Shown here piece by piece: positions 10,028-18,593 of a stretch of 64,000 nt of DNA; position 1 is the stretch's first letter; each line of letters starts with the position of its first letter. The notes below the pieces were generated by a model. That model was not told where the DNA came from, did not search any database, and worked only from the letters and a program-made list of their open reading frames with translations. The stretch covers positions 1-64,000 of the forward strand of contig JAJQAA010000018.1 of assembly GCA_021204045.1 (NCBI GenBank), given 5' to 3'. A program made the position numbers and the translations under genes. Source of the DNA: Clostridiales bacterium. Lineage in GTDB: Bacteria; Bacillota; Clostridia; Lachnospirales; Lachnospiraceae.

Positions 10028-10762
10028 ATGATCCTTTTTAATGGAAGTCATGGCGTAGACCAGATACAGCAGTTATCCGATTATATCGATCATAGCAGCA
10101 GTATCGTCGCGGTTACAGGAGCCGGTATTTCCGTGGCCGGGGGAGGTATGACATACTGGCAAATGGCTCTTTCCAACCGCCGCGCCGGCGTCAGACCCGG
10201 ATCTGGGGGCAGTTACCAGTCATTTCTGCCAACCTATCTGGATAACATGTTTTCTTATCAGCCGAGTTTTGCCCACTATGCCCTGGCCGATCTGGAAAAG
10301 GAAGGCAAACTCATCGGTATTATCACAACAAATGTAGACTGTATGCATACGATAGCCGGTTCGAGGAATGTTGCCGAAATTCAGGGCAGTCTTCAGGTCA
10401 ATTGCTGCTCCGGATGCGGCAGACATTACGACAGCTATGAAATCTGGAAACAGGAAGAACTGCCTCTTTGTAAATCGTGTGGAGGAGAAATCCTGCCCTG
10501 GCCGATTTACAGTCATGTCGGCCTTTGGGAGGAAGACGTCAGAAAATCCCGGAGCTGGATTTCGAAAGCCGACCTGATTCTGGTCATCGGAACACAGGGA
10601 AATTATGGCGGCGTTTACTGGAATTACAGGAGAAAGGATGCCATCATTGTCCAGATCAATCCGGGGCATACCGGCTTTGACCATGCTGCGGCTCTGAATA
10701 TTCGGAGAGAGTCTGATGATGTATTCCAAAGGCTGCAGGAAAGGCGGAGAGAAAATGGCTGA
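10028..10762 (+). CDS. SIR2 family (sirtuin-like) protein, second tandem copy, catalytic His replaced by Gln
   Basis: VTGAGISVAGGGMTYW, GIITTNVDCMHTIAGSRNVAEIQG, CSGCG...CKSCG, ILVIGTQG, VQINPG. Confidence 0.87.
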   Translation: MILFNGSHGVDQIQQLSDYIDHSSSIVAVTGAGISVAGGGMTYWQMALSNRRAGVRPGSGGSYQSFLPTYLDNMFSYQPSFAHYALADLEKEGKLIGIITTNVDCMHTIAGSRNVAEIQGSLQVNCCSGCGRHYDSYEIWKQEELPLCKSCGGEILPWPIYSHVGLWEEDVRKSRSWISKADLILVIGTQGNYGGVYWNYRRKDAIIVQINPGHTGFDHAAALNIRRESDDVFQRLQERRRENG

Positions 10763-11819
10763 ACAGGGAACAAACCGTGAAAACATGGAATTATCGGAAG
10801 AAGAACGGTTAAAGCAGCTGGCCGCGCAGATAAGGGCAGCGCAATACCAGGGCCTTTCCGAAGAAGAAATTCAGGAAAAAGAGCGCCAGCAGGAACTGCG
10901 CAGGAAAGCGAATATCGCGATACTGGAACACTCGCTGAGCATTCTGGACCAGGGCTGCTATGAAAAAACAGGGCGGAATGTAAGACTGAATTTTTCCGGG
11001 AAACAGATGCGGGAAGTACAGGTATTTCTGCCGGATGATATTGATGCGCTGCAAACAGAGGCAGATGGATGCCTTTTCGCAGAGAACAAGGAAGATCAGA
11101 CGCGGAATACATCCTGCACTTTTGGCTGTGAGAATATCGATGCACTTGCATTTGCGCAGAAAAAATATTATTATTTAAAAGAAGAGGGAGCGTCTGCTCC
11201 CCGTATCCTTGTCCTGAACCTTGCAAGCGCCACGCATCCGGGCGGGCACACCCGGGAGGGCGCCAGCGCGCAGGAAGAGGATCTCTGCCGCAGGACGTCT
11301 CTTCTTCTGTCGCTGGAAAGCGAGGACGCGAAGCGATATTACGAATACAATAATGAGCGAAAGTCGCGCATGGGTTCCGATGGCGTTATACTGTCCCCCA
11401 ATGTGGAAGTAATCAAGGACACTTCCGCCGAGACGCTTTCCGAGCCGTTCCCGATCTCGGTTATGAGCTGCGCGGCGCCTATGGTACGCCTGGGACTGGA
11501 GGGCATGTCACAGCAGGAATATGAGACGATGTTGTATAAGCGCATACGGGGGATGCTTCTGGTTGCCGCGTCGCAAAATTTCCGCCATCTGGTTCTGGGA
11601 GCGTTTGGGTGTGGCGTGTACGGTAACGATGCGGCCGTTGTCTCGGATCTGTTTCATTATGTGATACAGGATTTTTCTTACGGTGGAAAAGATAGTTCCC
11701 GGTTATTTGATTCCATCGATTTCGCTGTCCTGTGCGGGGCGGATAACGACTACAATTACAGGCAATTTTGCAGGAATTTTTCCCCGGACGGAGAAAATCT
11801 GGTGAAGAAATTCAGATAA
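10755..11819 (+). CDS. TIGR02452-type / microbial PARG-like macrodomain protein
   Basis: VLNLASATHPGGHTREGASAQEEDLCRRTSLLLSLE (PARG-type QEE loop), SVMSCAAPMVRL, FRHLVLGAFGCGVYGNDAAVVSDLF; 8-bp overlap with upstream sirtuin gene. Confidence 0.85.
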   Translation: MAEQGTNRENMELSEEERLKQLAAQIRAAQYQGLSEEEIQEKERQQELRRKANIAILEHSLSILDQGCYEKTGRNVRLNFSGKQMREVQVFLPDDIDALQTEADGCLFAENKEDQTRNTSCTFGCENIDALAFAQKKYYYLKEEGASAPRILVLNLASATHPGGHTREGASAQEEDLCRRTSLLLSLESEDAKRYYEYNNERKSRMGSDGVILSPNVEVIKDTSAETLSEPFPISVMSCAAPMVRLGLEGMSQQEYETMLYKRIRGMLLVAASQNFRHLVLGAFGCGVYGNDAAVVSDLFHYVIQDFSYGGKDSSRLFDSIDFAVLCGADNDYNYRQFCRNFSPDGENLVKKFR

Positions 11820-11856
11820 ATCGAGAATCTGCAATGTATTCTGGAAGGTGTATGAA

Positions 11857-12156
11857 ATGCTGATCCATATTTTGAAAGCCTGGTTAAAATGGCGCAGGGA
11901 CTGGGATTCCTTGTGCAACCGCTGCGGAAAGTGTTGTTATGCGCGTTCGCTTTGGACAAAAGGGCAGGTAGTGGTTCATTATGACAGCCCGTGTGAAAAT
12001 CTGGATCAAGAAACGCACCTGTGCAGAATTTATAAAGACCGTTTGCGCAAATGCGGAAACTGCGGAAAGGTAAATTTGCTCACAGCACTGTTTCATCCGC
12101 TCCTGCCAAACGACTGCGCTTACCGGCGGACGTTCCGTCTGTGGGATACCAAGTGA
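11857..12156 (+). CDS. YkgJ family cysteine-cluster (CxxCxxCC-type) protein
   Basis: CNRCGKCCYARSL ... CENLDQETHLCRIYKDRLRKCGNCG; Zn/Fe-binding CxxCxxCC pattern. Confidence 0.8.
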   Translation: MLIHILKAWLKWRRDWDSLCNRCGKCCYARSLWTKGQVVVHYDSPCENLDQETHLCRIYKDRLRKCGNCGKVNLLTALFHPLLPNDCAYRRTFRLWDTK

Positions 12157-12196
12157 TATACATAAGAAATAATCTGAAGACTGGAAGAGGATAAAG

Positions 12197-13555
12197 ATGG
12201 AAACAACAAAAAAACTGGATGTCTTTGAAAATACACTGATACCGAAAGCAGTAATGCAGCTGTCGCTGCCTATGGTTATGAGTTCGCTTGTGATGGTACT
12301 GTACAGCCTGACAGACACCTACTTTGTAGGAATGCTCAACAATCCCGTCCAGAATGCCGCGGTTACCCTGGCCGCGCCGGTGCTGCTGGCCTTTATCGCG
12401 GTAAATAACCTGTTCGGCGTCGGCTCCTCCAGCATGATGAGCCGCGCGATGGGGGCAAAGAATTACGATGTTGTATATCACAGCTCGGCATTCGGTTTTT
12501 ACTGTTCATTATTTTGCGGCATACTCTTTTCGCTTGTATGCATTGTTGTACAAAATCCGCTTTTAAACCTGATTGGAGTGGATGATATTACCCGGCAGGC
12601 CACGCTGGAATACATGACATGGACGGTTTTCTGCGGTGCGACGCCGGCTATCCTGAACGTGGTAATGGCGTTTCTTGTGCGCGCGGAAGGCGCGTCTCTC
12701 CACGCAAGCATCGGCACAATGACCGGCTGTATTCTGAACATGATTCTGGATCCGTTTTTCATTCTGCCGCAGTTCCTTAACATGGGCGCCGCAGGCGCCG
12801 GCCTAGCGACATTTTTGTCCAACTGTGTGGCCTGCATCTATTTCTTCGTGCTGCTGTATGTAAAACGGAAAAATACCTTTGTCTGTCTGAATCCAAAGAT
12901 GATTTCATTTGAAAAATCACTCGTGCTGAACATCTGCGGTGTGGGAGTGCCTGCGGCAATACAGAACCTGCTGAACGTGACAAGCATGACGATCCTTAAC
13001 AACTTCACCGCTGGCTATGGCGCGGATGCCGTAGCGGCCATGGGCATAGCGCAGAAGATCAATATGGTGCCGGTACAGGTTTGTATGGGCTTCTCTCAGG
13101 GAGTCATGCCACTGATCAGCTACAATTATACTTCCGGCAACCGCAAACGGATGAAGGACTGCATTTTTTATACCATAAAACTCATTCTTCCTGTATTGAT
13201 TCTGGCCACAGCCGTATTCTGTATTTTTTCCAGCGGCCTGATAACGCTGTTTATGGAGAATGAAGTTATCGTTACCCACGGCACCCGTTTCCTGCGCGGC
13301 TTCAGTCTATCGATCCCGTTTTTGTGCATGGACTTTCTCGCAGTCGGTGTATTTCAGGCCATTGGACGCGGCAGATCGGCACTGGTGTTTGCAATACTGC
13401 GCAAGATTATTTTGCAGGTGCCTGCGCTTTTTCTCCTGGACTATCTGTTCCCGCTCTATGGGCTGGCATATTCGCAGTTTACTGCGGAGCTGGTGCTGGG
13501 CATCTGCGGATCGGTTATGATAGTGCGTATATGCAATGAAAAGCCATCAAAATAA
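12197..13555 (+). CDS. MATE family efflux transporter
   Basis: LPMVMSSLVMVLYSLTDTYFVGML ... MGIAQKINMVPVQVCMGFSQGVMPLISYNYTSGNRKRMK; 12-TM MATE pattern. Confidence 0.93.
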   Translation: METTKKLDVFENTLIPKAVMQLSLPMVMSSLVMVLYSLTDTYFVGMLNNPVQNAAVTLAAPVLLAFIAVNNLFGVGSSSMMSRAMGAKNYDVVYHSSAFGFYCSLFCGILFSLVCIVVQNPLLNLIGVDDITRQATLEYMTWTVFCGATPAILNVVMAFLVRAEGASLHASIGTMTGCILNMILDPFFILPQFLNMGAAGAGLATFLSNCVACIYFFVLLYVKRKNTFVCLNPKMISFEKSLVLNICGVGVPAAIQNLLNVTSMTILNNFTAGYGADAVAAMGIAQKINMVPVQVCMGFSQGVMPLISYNYTSGNRKRMKDCIFYTIKLILPVLILATAVFCIFSSGLITLFMENEVIVTHGTRFLRGFSLSIPFLCMDFLAVGVFQAIGRGRSALVFAILRKIILQVPALFLLDYLFPLYGLAYSQFTAELVLGICGSVMIVRICNEKPSK

Positions 13556-13581
13556 TATTATACTAAAAGAGGATAATTCGT

Positions 13582-14928
13582 GTGAAAGAGAAGGATACGC
13601 GTTCGCGCAATGAGCAGATGTTGAATGACCCGGTGGAGCAGATTATTCCAAGGCTTGCGGGGCCGACGATTATATCCATGCTGATTACTGCCATTTATAA
13701 TATGGCGGATACGTTTTTTGTGAGCCAGCTCGGCACATCCGCTTCCGGTGCGGTTGGGATCGTTTTCTCGGCGATGGCGATGATTCAGGCGTTTTCATTT
13801 ATGATCGGGATGGGAGCGGGCAATAATATTTCCCGTTTGCTCGGGAAAGGCGAGGAAGAAGAGGCGAAGAAATACGCGTCGGTCGCCTGGTTTACCGGGT
13901 TTGGGTTCGGATGCGTGGTATCGCTGGTCGGACTGACTCTGATGGAACCCATCGTTATGCTGCTGGGATCCACGGATACGATCGCCCCTTACGCCGCGGA
14001 TTATGCACGGTATATTTTTCTGGCGGCGCCGTTTATGATATGTTCGCTGGTTATGAATAATCTGCTTCGGTTCCAGGGGCTGACCGTTTACTCTATGGTC
14101 GGGATCACGGCGGGCGGTATTTTAAATATGATCCTGGATCCGATCCTCATTTTCGGCGTTGGGTTGGGAACGATGGGAGCCGGTGTTGCCACCGGATTTT
14201 CCCAGTTCGTCAGTTTCTGCATTCTGCTGTTTATGTGCAACACCCATAAAGACGTGATCCGCATTACGCCGCGCAATTTCCGTCCGTCTTTGAAAATATA
14301 CGGGAGCATCCTGTATACAGGCGCGCCATCCCTGGCCAGGCAGGGAATTGCCAGCGTCGCAACCGTGATGCTCAATTCGATTGCCGGAACATACAGCGAT
14401 GCGGCGGTCGCGGCGATGTCGATCGTCTCCCGCTTTACCATGTTCATCAACTCCGTCATCGTCGGATTCGGGCAGGGCTTCCAGCCGGTCTGCGCGTTTA
14501 ATTTCGGTGCGAAAAAATATGACCGGGTCCGGCAGTCCTTCTGGTTCTGCGTGAAGGTAATGACGGTCACGCTGCTCATACTATGCGGCATTGCCATGCT
14601 CTTCTCCGGCAATATCATCGCGGTCTTCCGCCGGGATGATGCGGAAGTCATCGCGATCGGCACCTTTGCGATGCGCGCCCAGCTCATCACCATGCCGCTC
14701 TGGGGGTACTATATCATGTGCAACATGTTCTCCCAGTCAATCGGATATGGCTTTCGTTCTTCCATTATATCCTGTGCGAGACAGGGACTTTTCCTGATCC
14801 CTGTGCTGGCGATCCTGCCGCATTTCTTTGGACTTCGCGGATTGCAGCTTTCCCAGCCGGTATCGGATGTACTCGCATTTATACTGGCTTATGTACTGGC
14901 AAGCGGGATTTTAAATGAACTGGAATAA
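13582..14928 (+). CDS. MATE family efflux transporter (second tandem copy)
   Basis: LAGPTIISMLITAIYNMADTFFVSQLGTSASGAVG ... GFGQGFQPVCAFNFGAKKYDRV; GTG start after RBS. Confidence 0.93.
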   Translation: MKEKDTRSRNEQMLNDPVEQIIPRLAGPTIISMLITAIYNMADTFFVSQLGTSASGAVGIVFSAMAMIQAFSFMIGMGAGNNISRLLGKGEEEEAKKYASVAWFTGFGFGCVVSLVGLTLMEPIVMLLGSTDTIAPYAADYARYIFLAAPFMICSLVMNNLLRFQGLTVYSMVGITAGGILNMILDPILIFGVGLGTMGAGVATGFSQFVSFCILLFMCNTHKDVIRITPRNFRPSLKIYGSILYTGAPSLARQGIASVATVMLNSIAGTYSDAAVAAMSIVSRFTMFINSVIVGFGQGFQPVCAFNFGAKKYDRVRQSFWFCVKVMTVTLLILCGIAMLFSGNIIAVFRRDDAEVIAIGTFAMRAQLITMPLWGYYIMCNMFSQSIGYGFRSSIISCARQGLFLIPVLAILPHFFGLRGLQLSQPVSDVLAFILAYVLASGILNELE

Positions 14929-14979
14929 AACAGAAAATCAGGATGAAACGGTAAATTAATGGTCGTAGGAGGTATAAAA

Positions 14980-15819
14980 ATGCAGTTAGGACTTCGTTTC
15001 CATGACACCAGGAACCTGCCTTTTGATGAGAGAGTTGCAGAAGTGGCGGCGCAGGGATTTTCCTGCGGACATCTGGCGCTCGCAAAGGTATTTCCCAAAG
15101 AGATCAGCACAGCGGATGAGGCGCTGACCCCCGGCTTTGCCAATTATGTGAGGAAGACATTTGCCAGGCACAATGTGGACTGCGCGGTACTGGGCTGCTA
15201 TTTAAACCTTGCCAATCCGAATCCGGCAACGCTTGCGCAGATCACGCACCGCTACATGGCGAATATCCGCTTCGCGGCGGCGTTGGGTGCTGGCGTTGTG
15301 GGTACCGAGACCGGCGCGCCGAACGAAAGCTATACGTACTGTCCGGAGAGTCATACCGAGGAGGCCTTGCAGATTTTTATCGAAAATCTGCGTCCTGTGG
15401 TGGAATATGCCGAGAAGATGGGCGTGATTATGGCCATTGAGCCGGTGTTTAAGCACATTGTCTGCAACCCGGAGCGCACCCGCAAAGTGCTGGATGCCAT
15501 CGATTCCCCGAATTTGCAGATTATTTTTGATCCGGTCAATCTGCTGGACATTTCCAACATCGGCCGTGCGGACGAACTGTTCGCGGAAGCAATCGATACC
15601 TTCGGGGATGAGGTGGCAGTCATGCATCTGAAAGACTACCGTGTGCAGGATAACAGGCTTGTCGCCTGCGGCGCGGGATCCGGTGAGATGAATTATGACC
15701 GCATTATGAAATTTATGAAGACAAAGAAACCCTATATCTATGCGACGCTGGAGAATACCACGCCGGAAAATGCGGTGCAGTGCAGAGAGTTCCTGGAGAA
15801 GGAGTACGCAAAGGCGTAA
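14980..15819 (+). CDS. sugar phosphate isomerase/epimerase family (xylose isomerase-like TIM barrel)
   Basis: FDERVAEVAAQGFSCGHLAL ... VIMAIEPVFKHIVCNPERTRKVLDAIDSPNLQIIFDPVNLLDISN ... VMHLKDY; start at ATG 14980 after aggaggt. Confidence 0.85.
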   Translation: MQLGLRFHDTRNLPFDERVAEVAAQGFSCGHLALAKVFPKEISTADEALTPGFANYVRKTFARHNVDCAVLGCYLNLANPNPATLAQITHRYMANIRFAAALGAGVVGTETGAPNESYTYCPESHTEEALQIFIENLRPVVEYAEKMGVIMAIEPVFKHIVCNPERTRKVLDAIDSPNLQIIFDPVNLLDISNIGRADELFAEAIDTFGDEVAVMHLKDYRVQDNRLVACGAGSGEMNYDRIMKFMKTKKPYIYATLENTTPENAVQCREFLEKEYAKA

Positions 15820-15825
15820 TCGGAT

Positions 15826-16686
15826 TCAAAGCGTTCTGTGCTTTATCCAGCTCACCCTTCCGGCGACCGCCGGATCCTCATAGAAGCGCGCGGTATGGTC
15901 TCTGTCGGTGTCGTTCCATTTATCAAAGCCCGACGTGGAAATATGCTCCCCGTAGCTGCAGTCCCGGAACTCACTGAGACCGTAGTCCCGCTATGGCCGG
16001 GCCAGGAAGATACTGCCCGGCGTCACACCGCTCTGGGCGGTCATGCGACAATTCTGAAACAGAAATCCGCGATCCTGACTGCGAGCATGAGCCGGTGCGG
16101 CGACATAGCCGATGTCTCTGGCGTCTCTGAGGGAGCGGATTTCACAGTTTTCAAAGAATGCCTCTCCGCAGCCGAAGATGAAATCAACGGTACCCTCGAT
16201 GAGACAATCGTGAAAATGCTGCCGGCAAATCCTGTCCCCGCGCAGGTAATCCGGCAGGAAACCGTCATACCGCTTAATCAGGTCAGTTGGGAGCGGCCCC
16301 AGAAACAGGGTGTCCTGAGTAGAAGTCAGTGTACAGCGTTCCATAAAGAAACGGTCGCCGTAAACCGTGAGAGCAACCTCCTGTCCTTTGTGTTCCGGAC
16401 AGAGGGCGTCGTTGATGATGGACAAATCCGTCATTGTGACGTCGTCCGCGCATACGGCCATGGTCCAGGTGCGGAAAGTATTGTATTCCCGCCCCTGTTC
16501 GTCCGTTTTTTTTGCATAATCATCCCAGATGATTCTGGTTTTTGCCGCTTTGCTTCCCCGCAGCGTGATGCTGGGGGTGCGAAGAAGGATTTTTGCCCGG
16601 AAATCACCCTCCGTCAGTTCTATGACCTGGCCGGGCATTGCGTCGTCTAAAATTTTCTGAAGATTTTCATCCGGTGAAACAGGCAT
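15826..16686 (-). pseudogene. pectinesterase (CE8) interrupted by in-frame TAG at 15991-15993
   Basis: MTDLSIINDA...QEVALTVYGDRFFMERCTLTSTQDTLFLGPLP...DCLIEGTVDFIFGCGEAFFENCEIRS...GSIFLARP[TAG]RDYGLSEFRDCSYGEHISTSGFDKWNDTDRDHTARFYEDPAVAGRVSWIKHRTL then TGA at 15826-15828. The CE8 motif expected here is GRPW, so TAG sits at the Trp codon. Confidence 0.82.
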
Positions 16687-16914
16687 ATCGGAATCCTCCC
16701 TGCATTGATTCTAATTTTATAATCCTGCGGCTGACATTTCTGACAGATTTATTTTACCATGTCCTGCTTATAAAAAAAGAAGAAAATGTGAAAAAGTCTC
16801 TTTTGTGCATAAAGTAAAAGGTTTTTGCTATATACGAATCGTTTTCCGTCATTTATAATAATTTAATGTGGATTTTACTGAGATATCATATCAATTTAGC
16901 CAAAAAGGACAGTT

Positions 16915-17487
16915 ATGAAAAAACGGATTTCATTTCAGGAGTATCGCCGGATCGATCTGCTTTTGTGGGCGGCGATGCTGATGCTTTTTGAGACAATCAT
17001 TATCAAAGCATCCAACAGCTGGTTTGCCGATCAGCCTTTCACCGTGTCTCTGGCGGGCGCGATGACGGCGATCGTGTATATGCGCTGGGGGGCCTGGGGA
17101 GGAATCCATGCGGCGTTGTCCGGTTTTGTTTTCTGTCTGTTTTCCGGAGGTACGGTAAATCAGTATATCATATACACGGCGGGAAACCTTTTTTCCCTTG
17201 CGTCTGTGCCTCTGTTAAAGCGGATCGGCTGTGAGCGGGTGAGAGAGGGGCAGTACCTTTGTCTGCTGTTCCCGGCGCTGGTGCTTTTCCTGATGCAGAC
17301 GGGGAGAGCGGCAGTGGCGGTTGTTCTGGGCGCGGAGCCTGCGGCTGCGCTTGGATTTTACACGACGGACGCGTTATCCATGCTGTTTACACTCGTGATC
17401 ATCTGGATTGTCCATCGCCTGGACGGTGTTTACGAGGAGCAGAGGCATTATCTTCTCCGGATCCAGGAGGAAGAAAAAAACGCATGA
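16915..17487 (+). CDS. small multi-TM membrane protein, possibly ECF S-component-like
   Basis: 190 aa with roughly 5-6 hydrophobic segments (LLLWAAMLMLFETIIIKASNSWF, AGAMTAIVYMRWGAWGGIHAALSGFVFCLFSGG); family not certain. Confidence 0.55.
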   Translation: MKKRISFQEYRRIDLLLWAAMLMLFETIIIKASNSWFADQPFTVSLAGAMTAIVYMRWGAWGGIHAALSGFVFCLFSGGTVNQYIIYTAGNLFSLASVPLLKRIGCERVREGQYLCLLFPALVLFLMQTGRAAVAVVLGAEPAAALGFYTTDALSMLFTLVIIWIVHRLDGVYEEQRHYLLRIQEEEKNA

Positions 17488-17524
17488 AAAACAAAAAAGT
17501 TTTCATAAAAAAGGAGGAAAGCTT

Positions 17525-18580
17525 ATGAAAGAGAAGGCGGCGGATTTTCTCATCTATGATAAGGATACGGGAACTTATCGGGAAAATCCGGAACAAGTCG
17601 TCCGGGATGATGTTGAAAAACATTACTGGCTTCATGTTGGCCGCACAATAGCGAAGGACTGGCGGTTGTATATCATGCTGATTCCCATGCTGCTGGTATT
17701 CCTGTTTTGGCGTTATTTCCCGATGTATGAACTCCTGGGATGTTTTAAGGTGTCGGACAATGTCCTCCCGGTGTCGCAACAGCTGTTTTCCGGATTCTCC
17801 TATTTTAAACGGCTGCTGATCGGCGGCGACAGCTTATCCACAGAGTTCTGGAGGGCTTTGAGAAACACCTTCCTGCTGAGCTTTTACGGCTTATGCTTTG
17901 GTTTCCCGATGCCGATCATTCTCGCACTGTTTTTTAACGAGATCCGTTCCAACATTGCGAGAAGCGTTTTTCAGGTCATGACCTATCTGCCCAAGTTTAT
18001 GTCTACCGTTGTCATGACATCCCTGGTGACCATGCTGGTAAAGCAGGGTTCCCTGACCACCAACATGGGTATTGTCAGCCAGCTGCTGGTGAAGCTGGGG
18101 CTGGTTTCCCAGGAGATCGCGAACGCCGGCCTGCTGAACAATCCCAGCTTTTTCCGTTCCATTTATCAGATCAGCGGTATCTGGGAGAGCGCGGGCTACG
18201 ACAGCATTGTGTTTTTCGCGGCGATTATCGCGATTTCGCCCACCAGTTATGAGGCGGCTCAGATCGACGGCGCGGACAAATGGGCGCAGATGAGATATGT
18301 GGTGCTCCCCAGCATTTTGTCCACCATCGTTATCATGCTGATCACCCGTATCGGTTCTCTGCTGAATATCGGATACGAGAAGGTCCTGCTGCTGTATAAC
18401 CAGAATACCTATGTTACCGCGGACGTGGTTTCCACCTTTGCGAACCGAAACGGTATGGGAACCGGAGCGGGAACCGGAATCGCCGCAGCGGCCGAGATGA
18501 TGAACAACGTCATCGGCATGCTGCTGGTTATCGGAGCCAATACCATCGCACGCAAAGCGTCGAATACATCACTGTATTAA
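17525..18580 (+). CDS. carbohydrate ABC transporter permease (LplB-like)
   Basis: YIMLIPMLLVFLFWRYFPMYELLGCFK ... SPTSYEAAQIDGADKWAQMRYVVLPSILSTIVIMLITRIGSLLNIGYEKVLLLYN; RBS aaggaggaaagctt ATG. Confidence 0.92.
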   Translation: MKEKAADFLIYDKDTGTYRENPEQVVRDDVEKHYWLHVGRTIAKDWRLYIMLIPMLLVFLFWRYFPMYELLGCFKVSDNVLPVSQQLFSGFSYFKRLLIGGDSLSTEFWRALRNTFLLSFYGLCFGFPMPIILALFFNEIRSNIARSVFQVMTYLPKFMSTVVMTSLVTMLVKQGSLTTNMGIVSQLLVKLGLVSQEIANAGLLNNPSFFRSIYQISGIWESAGYDSIVFFAAIIAISPTSYEAAQIDGADKWAQMRYVVLPSILSTIVIMLITRIGSLLNIGYEKVLLLYNQNTYVTADVVSTFANRNGMGTGAGTGIAAAAEMMNNVIGMLLVIGANTIARKASNTSLY

Positions 18581-18593
18581 TTAGGAGGGCGCT

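Noticed and set aside
9290-12156. Known anti-phage systems using SIR2 (Thoeris, DSR, SIR2-HerA and similar)
   Set aside because: No TIR, HerA, Argonaute or other defence partner is nearby, and the proteins are compact Zn-ribbon sirtuins paired with a PARG-like hydrolase, which fits ADP-ribosylation better.
15838-16650. Plus-strand ORF of 270 aa across the pectinesterase
   Set aside because: The minus strand carries pectinesterase motifs across the whole interval; the + frame has none.
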